From positions 1 through 6,280 of the forward strand of contig CACXFF010000085.1 in NCBI GenBank assembly GCA_902766805.1: 6,280 nt of DNA. The letters are read 5' to 3'. The position numbers and the translations under genes are program-made. This document shows, piece by piece, positions 1 to 5,827 of the stretch (its first letter is position 1; each line of letters begins with the position of its first letter). This DNA comes from an uncultured Coriobacteriaceae bacterium. Lineage in GTDB: Bacteria > Actinomycetota > Coriobacteriia > Coriobacteriales > Atopobiaceae. The notes under the pieces are model-generated. The model did no database searches. It was not told the DNA's origin and saw only the letters and a program-made list of their open reading frames with translations.

Positions 1-381
1 GATGGAGCTGGACCCGCCAGGACCTCCCATGGTAGTGCCGATAGCGGACGCGAGCGAATAGCGCGAACCGCCGGTCGGGACGAGCCGATAGAACGCGTGG
101 TCAGGGAGGTCAATCGGGGTTTCGTGTAGCACGAATCCTTGGGACTTGTAGCGTTTGGCCTTGTGGGGAACGCGAATGTGAACCTTGCCGCCGGACTCGA
201 AACCACGGATGAAGGTTAGCACCTCGCCAGGGAGGTCGTGTGGATTGCACGGTGAAATCGAGTGCTTTTCGCACGGAACTAGCGCGAACTCTTTGCCGAT
301 TCTTGCCTTGCGGATAGCGCGCAAGGCAGAGGCGCCCGTAAGGATTACCTCACGCGTTGGCTCTGATTCTCGTAAAAACAT
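1..381 (-). CDS. Unidentified protein, 5' part only (runs off left edge); possibly AbiEi/DUF559-like family
   Basis: An open frame of 127 codons starts at the ATG at 379-381 and continues past the left edge. It begins MFLRESEPTREVILTGASAL. An in-frame TGA lies about 60 nt upstream, so the start is bounded. A GGAGG at 385-389 is a possible ribosome site, but its 3-nt spacing is short. Visible features are an 'LTGASALRAIR' stretch (residues 14-24), 'VHIRVPHKAKRYKS' (67-80) and 'LPDHAFYRL' (92-100). The order (TGASAL, VxVxVP with basic residues, then LPxxAxxRL) reminds me of coriobacterial proteins with an AbiEi-like N-terminus and a DUF559/Vsr-like nuclease C-terminus. The nuclease part would lie outside the window, so no function is assigned. 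The end of the visible part is Gly/Ser-rich. No signal peptide or membrane segment is seen. Codons such as TTA, CTA, CGA and TCA are more frequent than in the pilus genes, which hints at transfer. I am fairly sure it is coding and unsure of the family. Confidence 0.7.
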   Translation of the reverse strand, partial: MFLRESEPTREVILTGASALRAIRKARIGKEFALVPCEKHSISPCNPHDLPGEVLTFIRGFESGGKVHIRVPHKAKRYKSQGFVLHETPIDLPDHAFYRLVPTGGSRYSLASAIGTTMGGPGGSSSI

Positions 382-708
382 AGCCCTCCCCAACCTTTGA
401 CGTGCGTGGCCATCGTCACGCCCTTGCGATCCAACTCAAGAGGCAGAGTACGTAAGTCCGATTGTGGCGGCGAGTCTTTTGGGGCGTCTTTTCCCATGCA
501 TCCAAGCGATTTCCCCCCACTTTCCAAGCGTTTGGCATAAGCAGCCTGATAGGCGGCCTGTACAAAAGGGCGACATAATTTTTCGTATCGTTATTTGTTT
601 GCCATAACGGGGCTGCGACCACCCCAACCACAATTCCTTCACGAAGCGAGTGTGCCGCGTTTTGATCCGGAACATGTCTTTTCTCGTTCTCTAGACCAAG
701 AGAGTGGC
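382..708. other. Intergenic stretch, no gene recognised
   Basis: About 330 bases separate the left-edge gene from the 42-bp array. Short open frames on the minus strand overlap each other in different frames and have no domain-like sequence or consistent ribosome site. The stretch is AT-richer than the pilus operon, most clearly around 565-600. It should hold the promoter of the left-edge gene, but I see no clear -35/-10 pair. A weak hairpin (TCTCT/AGAGA) lies at 688-703, just before the array. Confidence 0.5.
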
Positions 709-1128
709 GGTGCGGAAGATGGTGTATAGCGCTTCCCGGGGTAGGGAGCTGGTGCGGAAAGCACGGTTTTAAAGATTGCGTACCACGCCAACGGTGCGGA
801 AAGCGTGATTCCGCATGTTACGTACCAGATGGATGGTACGGAAAGCGTGATTCTGCGGGTTGCGTACCAGGCGGCTGGTACGGAAAGCTGCTTTTCGCAC
901 TTGCCGTACAGCGCTACTGGTACGGAAAGCGGCTTTTCGCATGTTGCGTACCAGGACAGCGGTACGGAAAGCGCGGTTTTAAAGGTTGCGTACCAGGCGG
1001 CTGGTACGGAAAGCGGCTTTTCGCATGTTGCGTACCAGGCGGCTGGTACGGAAAGCGCGATTCTGCGTGTTGCGTACCAGGACAGCGGTACGGCAAGCGC
1101 GGTTTTAATGGTTGCGTACCAGCACGGC
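709..1128. repeat. Modular tandem array, ten 42-bp units with hairpins at the unit junctions
   Basis: Units start at 709, 751, 793, 835, 877, 919, 961, 1003, 1045 and 1087, with exact 42-nt spacing. Each typical unit reads: constant GGTACGGAAAGC; a 12-nt variable block; constant GTTGCGTACCAG; a 6-nt variable block. The 12-nt block falls into three classes: GCGGTTTTAAAG-like (units 2, 7, 10), G(T/C)GATTCxGCxx (units 3, 4, 9) and GGCTTTTCGCAT-like (units 5, 6, 8). The 6-nt block is GCGGCT three times and GACAGC twice, with other sequences elsewhere. Unit 1 is degenerate and the array decays after 1128. The end of one unit pairs with the start of the next (CGTACCAG with CTGGTACG, loop GCGG, at best), giving eight hairpins 42 nt apart. 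The array stays open in two frames on each strand because 42 is a multiple of 3, but none has a convincing start. It is not a CRISPR array, because there is no uniform repeat with unique 30-nt spacers. Its function is unknown. Confidence 0.93.
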
Positions 1129-1173
1129 GCGGACGAGCGTGGGCGTGGACGCGGGCGCGAGACGGGCGCAATT

Positions 1174-1219
1174 GGGCGCGCCAGCGTAGAAGGGCGCGCC
1201 AGCGTAGAAGGGCGCGCCA
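1174..1219. repeat. Short GC-rich tandem repeat, 18-bp unit
   Basis: The unit GGGCGCGCCAGCGTAGAA occurs at 1174-1191 and 1192-1209, followed by the first 10 bases of a third copy at 1210-1219. Each copy carries the palindrome GGCGCGCC (1175-1182, 1193-1200, 1211-1218). The block lies between the end of the 42-bp array and the pilus-operon terminator, in a GC-rich stretch with several other GGGCGxG runs (1140-1170). No gene is assigned here. Confidence 0.9.
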
Positions 1220-1275
1220 CCGGCAGTCGATGACGCACCCGACAACAGAAAGGCCGATCGGACTCGATAGAGAAA

Positions 1276-1308
1276 GGCGCCGCACGGCGGATAAGTCCGT
1301 GCGGCGCC
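1276..1308 (-). terminator. Rho-independent terminator of the pilBTC operon
   Basis: A perfect 12-bp stem pairs GGCGCCGCACGG (1276-1287) with CCGTGCGGCGCC (1297-1308) around a 9-nt loop. On the minus strand the stem is followed by TTTCTCT, a modest T-tract. The plus-strand side lacks a T-run directly after the stem, so the signal points to minus-strand transcription. It lies about 95 nt past the pilC stop and most likely ends the operon transcript, separating it from the repeats to the left. Confidence 0.8.
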
Positions 1309-1355
1309 TGGCGATTCTTGTCTGCGTCAGCAGTGCTTGCGAGCCCAGCGCGCAG

Positions 1356-1424
1356 TCCTTACATTCCCATCACGCCGTAGACTCTCGCGCCCCCGACGCG
1401 TCCTTACGTGCCCATCGCGCCGTA
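1356..1424 (-). repeat. Imperfect direct repeat duplicating the pilC 3' end
   Basis: The 24 bases at 1401-1424 cover the last six codons and stop of pilC plus three bases beyond. They recur at 1356-1379 with 21 of 24 identical. On the minus strand the coding copy reads YGAMGT-stop and the outer copy YGVMGM-stop, each followed by GGA. The offset is 45 nt, exactly 15 codons, so the outer copy is in the pilC frame. This looks like the remnant of a duplicated gene end, or of a longer C-terminus cut by a new stop. Confidence 0.75.
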
Positions 1425-2633
1425 CATGCCAAACATCGGCAGGTACACCGCCAGCAGGACCAGCACCGCGAACACCGCGAGGAAGACGATGATCGCCGGC
1501 TCCAGGAGCGCGAGCGCGTTGTTCGTCGCGGTCTCCACCTCGTTGTCGTAGTAGTCCGACACGACGTCGAGCGTGTGCTCCAGCTGACCGGTCTGCTCAC
1601 CGACGTTGGTCATCTCACACACCAGGTCGGGGAAGGCCTCCGTGTTGCGCAGGCACGTGTAGAGCGTCTTGCCCGACTCCAGGTCGGGGATGCACTCTGC
1701 CAGACGGTGCCCCATCCAGTAGTTCGTGAGCACGCGGCTCGTGACCTCGGTCGCCTGGATGACCGGCAGGCCGGCCGAGATCATGGTGGACATGGTGCTC
1801 GCGAACTGCGCCGCGTTGCTCATGCGGTTGATCTTGCGGATGATCTGCGGCCACCTGGGCACCTCCGACACGCCCAGACGGCTCCACGCGAGGTGGAACT
1901 GCTCGTTCTTCAGCGCGAAATGGAAGCCGATGAAGATGAGCACGATCACGGCGGCGATAACCCACCAGAACTTCGTGAGGAAGTCGCTCATGCCGATGAG
2001 GATCTGCGTGGGCAGAGGCAGCTCCTGACCCATGCCCTCAAAGGTGGCCTTGAAGGTCGGCACGGCGAAGATCATGATGACCGCCACGACGATCACGGCG
2101 ACGACGACCACGAAGCTCGGGTACATGAGCGCGCTTTTCGTCTTGTCTTTGGTGCTCGACGACTTCTCGTAATACTTGCTCAGACGCCGGAACGCCGAGT
2201 CCAAGCCACCGGACGCCTCGCCTGCGCGGATGGTCTCGATGAAGGTGGTGGGCAGGTTGGGGCCATTCTTGGCGAAGCTGTCTGCCAAGGGATAGCCTGC
2301 AGCCACCTCGTCGGCCACCTTGTCGAGGATTTCCTTGAGCGTCTTGTCCTCGCACTGCGCAGCCACCAGCTCCATCGTGCGCACGATGGGCATGCCCGCC
2401 TCCAGGATGATGGCGAACTGGTTGCACAGGATGGCAAGGGCCTTTTCCTTGGTCTTCCTGCCGCCCAAGCTGAGGTTGATGTCATGCGCGGTGTCACCTG
2501 TCTCGCGGATGGAGGTGACGATCAGGCCTTCGGTGCGGAGGCGATCGACGGCCTCGTCGCGGGTATTGGCCTCGAGCAGGCCTTCGACGACTGTGCCGCC
2601 CGACGAACGTGCTTTGTAGCTATAGGCATTCAT
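1404..2633 (-). CDS. pilC: PilC/GspF-family type IV pilus inner-membrane platform protein
   Basis: This 409-residue protein is the integral membrane platform on which the PilB and PilT motors act to insert or remove pilins. The length is normal for the family. It has the two-fold T2SSF layout: a cytoplasmic helical domain at about 65-170 with 'GEASG' at 138-142, then a hydrophobic helix at about 172-195; a second membrane segment at 222-240; a second helical domain at about 270-375 with the matching 'GEQTG' at 345-349; and a final membrane segment at 378-402. The N-terminal 60 residues ('YSYKARSSGG') match the usual leader of PilC/GspF proteins. The ATG at 2631-2633 is preceded by AGAGGA at 2643-2648, spaced 9 nt. 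It is the last gene of the operon, 56 nt after pilT, with a terminator downstream. The C-terminus ends in a short MFGMYGAMGT tail, whose coding sequence is partly duplicated beyond the stop. The assignment is secure at family level. A T2SS GspF role is less likely because PilT is present. Confidence 0.96.
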   Translation of the reverse strand: MNAYSYKARSSGGTVVEGLLEANTRDEAVDRLRTEGLIVTSIRETGDTAHDINLSLGGRKTKEKALAILCNQFAIILEAGMPIVRTMELVAAQCEDKTLKEILDKVADEVAAGYPLADSFAKNGPNLPTTFIETIRAGEASGGLDSAFRRLSKYYEKSSSTKDKTKSALMYPSFVVVVAVIVVAVIMIFAVPTFKATFEGMGQELPLPTQILIGMSDFLTKFWWVIAAVIVLIFIGFHFALKNEQFHLAWSRLGVSEVPRWPQIIRKINRMSNAAQFASTMSTMISAGLPVIQATEVTSRVLTNYWMGHRLAECIPDLESGKTLYTCLRNTEAFPDLVCEMTNVGEQTGQLEHTLDVVSDYYDNEVETATNNALALLEPAIIVFLAVFAVLVLLAVYLPMFGMYGAMGT

Positions 2634-2689
2634 GTAGCTTGGTCCTCTTGGTTCTTGTCCCTACGTGGTGGACGCCCCCGCGCGCGGCG

Positions 2690-3811
2690 CTAGAAGCGGC
2701 TCCTCTTGACGGTGCCCATGTTGTCCCGCACGCCGAGCATCCTCTGGCTGACGCCACCGCCCAGGAGCTTGCGCGCGTACTCGGGATCGTGCGCCGCAGA
2801 GATGGCGACCTCGCGATCGATATCCTTGGCCCGCACCATCTCGGCGAGGCGGTTGTCCATCGTGATGGAGCCCAGATCGCGCGTGGTGGCCAAGGTGTTC
2901 TCAATCTGCGGGGTCTTGCCCTCGCGGATGAGGCTGCGAATGGCCGGGTTCACAATCATGACCTCGCAGGCCACCACGCGGCCCTTGCCGTCGGCACGCG
3001 GCAGCAGCTGCTGCGAGACCACGGCCATGAGCGTCATGGAGAGCTGCAGGCGGATCTGACGCTGGCGCCCCTCCGGGAAGACGTCCACGAGACGGTCGAC
3101 CGACTCGGCCGCGCTTTTGGTGTGCAAGGTGCCAAAGACCAAGTGGCCCGTCTCGGCCGCGGTGAGCGCGGTCTCGATCGTGTCCAGGTCACGCATCTCG
3201 CCGACCAGGATCACGTCGGGATCCTGACGCAGCGACGCACGCAGGCCCGACGCGAAGCTCTGGGTGTCCTTGCCAATCTCGCGCTGGTCGATGGAGCACA
3301 GGTCCGGCGTGTAGACGTATTCGATGGGGTCTTCGAGCGTGATGATGTGGTCGTGACGCGTGTGGTTGATCTTGTCCACGATGGAGGCGAGCGTGGTGGA
3401 CTTGCCCGAGCCGGTCTCTCCCGTGACGAGCACGATGCCGCGCTGGTACGTGGGGAACTTGAACATGACCTCCGGCAGGCCGAGGTTCTCCATCTCGGGG
3501 ATCCTGCTGGACAGCAAGCGCAGCGCCAGGCAGCAGCAGCCGTCGGCCATGAAGATGTTCAGACGGCAGCGCGTGCCGTTGGAGTAGGTGTGGGCCAAGT
3601 CGACCTCGCCCACGGCCAAAAGCTGCTCGAAGAGCTCTTTGGTGCCGCAGCCCTCGCGCGCGAGCGCCTCGGTGTCGGGCGGCTCGAGCGGGTACTCGAA
3701 CGCGTCGGTGAGCGTGCCGTGCACGCGGAAACGCACCGGGACACCAGGCGCGATGTGAATGTCGGAAGTGCCGCGTTCGGCGGCCAAACACACAATGTTG
3801 TCGAGCGTCAT
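2690..3811 (-). CDS. pilT: PilT-family type IV pilus retraction ATPase
   Basis: This 373-residue hexameric secretion ATPase powers pilus disassembly (twitching, DNA uptake). Visible motifs in order: an N-terminal PAS-like domain beginning at residue 1 with 'SDIHI' (16-20); Walker A GETGSGKST (131-139); the Asp box 'ITLEDPIE' (157-164); Walker B 'VILVGEMRD' with the catalytic-type Glu (200-208); the His box GHLVFGTLHT (222-231); and 'AIRSLIRE' (290-297), the counterpart of the AIRNLIRE signature that separates retraction ATPases from PilB types. PilB's tetracysteine zinc site is absent. The open frame extends upstream into pilB, but the start at 3809-3811 is chosen because AAAGGA lies 6 nt before it and the family begins there. 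It lies 52 nt after pilB. Oddities are three consecutive cysteines (92-94) in the 'MADGCCCLALRL' strand and a polar C-terminal tail after about residue 350. Confidence in the family is high. The retraction role is inferred from the motif. Confidence 0.96.
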   Translation of the reverse strand: MTLDNIVCLAAERGTSDIHIAPGVPVRFRVHGTLTDAFEYPLEPPDTEALAREGCGTKELFEQLLAVGEVDLAHTYSNGTRCRLNIFMADGCCCLALRLLSSRIPEMENLGLPEVMFKFPTYQRGIVLVTGETGSGKSTTLASIVDKINHTRHDHIITLEDPIEYVYTPDLCSIDQREIGKDTQSFASGLRASLRQDPDVILVGEMRDLDTIETALTAAETGHLVFGTLHTKSAAESVDRLVDVFPEGRQRQIRLQLSMTLMAVVSQQLLPRADGKGRVVACEVMIVNPAIRSLIREGKTPQIENTLATTRDLGSITMDNRLAEMVRAKDIDREVAISAAHDPEYARKLLGGGVSQRMLGVRDNMGTVKRSRF

Positions 3812-3817
3812 AGCGAT

Positions 3818-3823
3818 TCCTTT
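3818..3823 (-). promoter_or_regulatory. Ribosome binding site deciding the pilT start
   Basis: AAAGGA on the minus strand lies 6 nt before the ATG at 3809-3811. It supports that start over farther in-frame starts up to 4099, which would overlap the pilB coding region and add non-homologous, Arg/Ser-rich residues. Confidence 0.8.
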
Positions 3824-3863
3824 CCACGTGCGGCAGCCCTTTTGGCTCGCCAGGCTTGTCGCA

Positions 3864-5579
3864 TCAGTCTGCGTCGTAGGCCACGCGCAGCAGTTCCTCC
3901 ACGGTCGAGACGCCGTTGACCACCAGCTCGCGGGCGTTCTTGATGAGCGGCTCGAAGCCCGCCTGCACGATGGCATCCATGAGGTCCGAACGCGACACGC
4001 CCAAGTGGATGGCCTGGGCGACCTTGCGGTCCACCATGAGCACCTCGGCCACCACGGTACGGCCCATATAGCCGCTGCCGAAGCACTCGGGGCAGCCACG
4101 GCCGTGGAAGAGCTTCATGCCGGCGGCGCGCGCGGTGCTCGGGTTGTAGCCCAGGTCCTCCAGCTCCTCATCGGTCGGGTCGTACTCCTCGCGGCAGTAC
4201 GGACAGATGCGGCGCATTAGACGCTGCGAGATGATGCCGCGCAGCGCGGTGGACATCATGAACGGCTCCACGCCGATGTCCAGGAGGCGGTCCAGCGTGG
4301 AGACGGCGTCGTTGGTGTGCAGGGTGGAAAGCACCGTGTGGCCCGTGACGGCGGCGCGCAGGGCGATGTTGGCCGTCTCGCCGTCGCGGATCTCGCCGAC
4401 CATCACGATGTCGGGGTCCTGACGCAGGATGGAACGCAGACCGGCCTCGAAGGTCATGCCCACCGCTTCGTTCACCTGCACCTGGTTGACGCCGGCGACG
4501 TTGTACTCGACCGGGTCCTCCAGCGTGACGATGTTGACCTCTTCGGTGTTGAGCTTCTCGATCATGGTGAAGAGCGTGGACGACTTGCCCGAACCCGTGG
4601 GGCCGACGACCAGCACGATGCCCTGTCCGTTGGTCGCGAGCTCGTGGTACTTCTCCAGGTTGCCGCCGTAGAAGCCCAGGTCTTCGGCCGTGGAGAGCTT
4701 CTTCGAACGGTCCAGGAGTCGCATGACGATCTTTTCTCCGTGGACCGTGGGCAGTGTGGAGACACGCAGGTCGACTTCTTTCATGCGGACGCGGACGATG
4801 GCACGGCCGTCCTGCGGGATGCGGCGCTCGGTGACGTCCATGCCGCACATGATCTTGACGCGGCTGGTGAGCGAGGCCTGCAGCTCTTTGGGGATCTCGA
4901 ACTCCTCGTGCAGGATGCCGTCGATACGCATGCGCACCAGAACCTGCGTCTCCATCGGCTCGATGTGGATGTCGGAGGCGCGATCGGTGATGCCACGCTC
5001 GATGATGTTGTCGACCAGGCGGATGGAAGGCGCGCTGTTGGCATCCTCTGCGCCCACCTCGCTCGTGCGCATCTGGGCGTTGGACGCCTGCTGCGCAGCC
5101 ACGTCACGACTCGCCTCTGCCTGCATCTCGCGGATGGCGCGGCGCGCACCCTCGGTGCCATAGAGGGCCGAGATGGCGTGGTCGATGCCCGAACGCGTGG
5201 CGATCATGGGGATGACCTGGCGGTGCGAGGCGGTGCGCACCTCCTCCTGGGCGATGAAGTTCAGCGGGTCGCTCATGGCCAGGTACAGCTCGTCGCCGCG
5301 CGTGCGCACGGGCACCACGCCGAACTTCTTGGCGAGGTTCTTGGAGACGTACTTGGTCATCTCCGGATCGATGTCCGCGGAGGACAGGTCTACAAAATCG
5401 ATGCCGAGCTGCATCATCAGAGCATCGATCAGCTGGCGTTCGGTGATGATGCCCTCGGCGATGAGGTACTCGCCCAGACGCATCTTCTTTTCCTTCTGAC
5501 CCTTCAGGGCAGCCATGAGCTGATCGTTGGTGATGACACCGGCGTCCACGAGCAGGTCGCCAAGGCGGGTGTACTTCAT
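3864..5579 (-). CDS. pilB: PilB-family type IV pilus extension ATPase with MshEN c-di-GMP-binding N-terminus
   Basis: This 571-residue hexameric ATPase drives pilin polymerisation from the cytoplasmic face of PilC. The N-terminus has two 24-residue motifs, at 5-28 and 34-57, each beginning RLG and ending in Q, with a 5-residue spacer. That is the arrangement known for c-di-GMP binding in MshE/PilB (MshEN). The rest of the N-terminal domain runs to about 140 and is followed by a charged, Ala/Glu-rich linker (about 141-183). The N2 domain starts near 185 with 'SDIHIEP' (202-208). The motor core shows Walker A GPTGSGKSS (326-334), the Asp box 'VTLEDPVEY' (351-359), Walker B 'IVMVGEIRD' (391-399) and the His box GHTVLSTLHT (413-422). 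Four cysteines, CPYC (459-462) and CPEC (496-499), form the PilB/GspE zinc site. The ATG at 5577-5579 is favoured by AAGGAG 5 nt upstream; a GTG nine codons earlier is possible but unlikely. It is the first gene of the operon. Confidence 0.97.
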   Translation of the reverse strand: MKYTRLGDLLVDAGVITNDQLMAALKGQKEKKMRLGEYLIAEGIITERQLIDALMMQLGIDFVDLSSADIDPEMTKYVSKNLAKKFGVVPVRTRGDELYLAMSDPLNFIAQEEVRTASHRQVIPMIATRSGIDHAISALYGTEGARRAIREMQAEASRDVAAQQASNAQMRTSEVGAEDANSAPSIRLVDNIIERGITDRASDIHIEPMETQVLVRMRIDGILHEEFEIPKELQASLTSRVKIMCGMDVTERRIPQDGRAIVRVRMKEVDLRVSTLPTVHGEKIVMRLLDRSKKLSTAEDLGFYGGNLEKYHELATNGQGIVLVVGPTGSGKSSTLFTMIEKLNTEEVNIVTLEDPVEYNVAGVNQVQVNEAVGMTFEAGLRSILRQDPDIVMVGEIRDGETANIALRAAVTGHTVLSTLHTNDAVSTLDRLLDIGVEPFMMSTALRGIISQRLMRRICPYCREEYDPTDEELEDLGYNPSTARAAGMKLFHGRGCPECFGSGYMGRTVVAEVLMVDRKVAQAIHLGVSRSDLMDAIVQAGFEPLIKNARELVVNGVSTVEELLRVAYDAD

Positions 5580-5584
5580 CTCCA

Positions 5585-5590
5585 CTCCTT
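5585..5590 (-). promoter_or_regulatory. Ribosome binding site deciding the pilB start
   Basis: AAGGAG on the minus strand lies 5 nt before the ATG at 5577-5579. It favours a protein starting MKYTRLGDLL, which places the first RLG motif at residue 5, as is usual for MshEN domains. Confidence 0.85.
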
Positions 5591-5610
5591 CGGTCATTCG
5601 TCGCACATAT

Positions 5611-5616
5611 ATCTTA
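5611..5616 (-). promoter_or_regulatory. Candidate -10 element of the pilBTC promoter
   Basis: TAAGAT on the minus strand sits in the only AT-rich island upstream of pilB (about 5605-5622). It would give a leader of about 25 nt ending at the pilB start. No good TTGACA-like -35 is found at 15-18 nt spacing, because the sequence there is GC-rich. The promoter may need an activator or an alternative sigma factor, or may lie elsewhere. Confidence 0.35.
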
Positions 5617-5786
5617 TGTTAGCGCGCGACCGTCGACGCGCCGGGCAGAACCACGTTATTTGGGGTGTACGGCCCCGCAAGCAAAGCCCACGCTCCCATC
5701 CGCTGCTCCGCACGGAAACCGCAAAGCTCCCGCACAGGGCCAGCCCATGGCGCGCAGATGGAGAAGTGCGCATGGCGCATTGGGGA

Positions 5787-5800
5787 TGTACACTGGTACA
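5787..5800. promoter_or_regulatory. Inverted repeat overlapping a candidate -10 of the PAS gene
   Basis: TGTAC-ACTG-GTACA is a perfect 5-bp inverted repeat with a 4-nt centre. It overlaps TACACT (5789-5794), a fair -10 match, which would place the transcription start near 5801, about 27 nt before the ATG. No good -35 is seen. It could be an operator or a chance palindrome. Confidence 0.3.
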
Positions 5801-5815
5801 GCGCACCAAACAGAT

Positions 5816-5822
5816 GGAAGGA
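5816..5822 (+). promoter_or_regulatory. Ribosome binding site of the PAS gene
   Basis: GGAAGGA lies 5 nt before the ATG at 5828-5830 and fixes the start of a gene that would otherwise be known only from an open frame reaching the window edge. Confidence 0.8.
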
Positions 5823-5827
5823 TTGCC

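Noticed and set aside
345..675. Short minus-strand open frames upstream of the left-edge gene
   Set aside because: Three overlapping short frames (60-79 codons) have no domain-like sequence. One contains a weak internal ATG with AAGG upstream that would encode only 22 residues.
709..1128. CRISPR array
   Set aside because: The period is 42 nt, the conserved blocks are 12 nt, and the 'spacers' are only 6 and 12 nt and recur as classes. No cas gene is visible.
639..1238. 199-codon minus-strand open frame across the array, and a 142-codon plus-strand frame (805-1233), as repeat-protein genes
   Set aside because: Both are by-products of stop-poor repeats whose lengths (42 and 18) are multiples of 3. 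Four of six frames are open, there is no ribosome site, and the starts fall at GTG codons without support.
709..1238. Insertion sequence or integron-like element
   Set aside because: No transposase or integrase coding sequence, no terminal inverted repeats and no target duplication were seen.
1230..2693. Long plus-strand open frame (487 codons) antisense to pilC
   Set aside because: Shadow frame of a high-GC gene. The product is His/Arg/Asp-rich with no domain, while the opposite strand has a full PilC.
2609..3919. Long plus-strand open frame (436 codons) antisense to pilT
   Set aside because: Same reason: composition is that of an antisense shadow, and the minus strand has all PilT motifs.
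5700..5800. Possible c-di-GMP-I (GEMM) riboswitch before the PAS gene
   Set aside because: Fragments resembling its core are present (CGCAAAGC near 5720, CGCACAGGGC near 5732) but in the wrong order and without the expected two-stem layout. A covariance-model scan would settle it.
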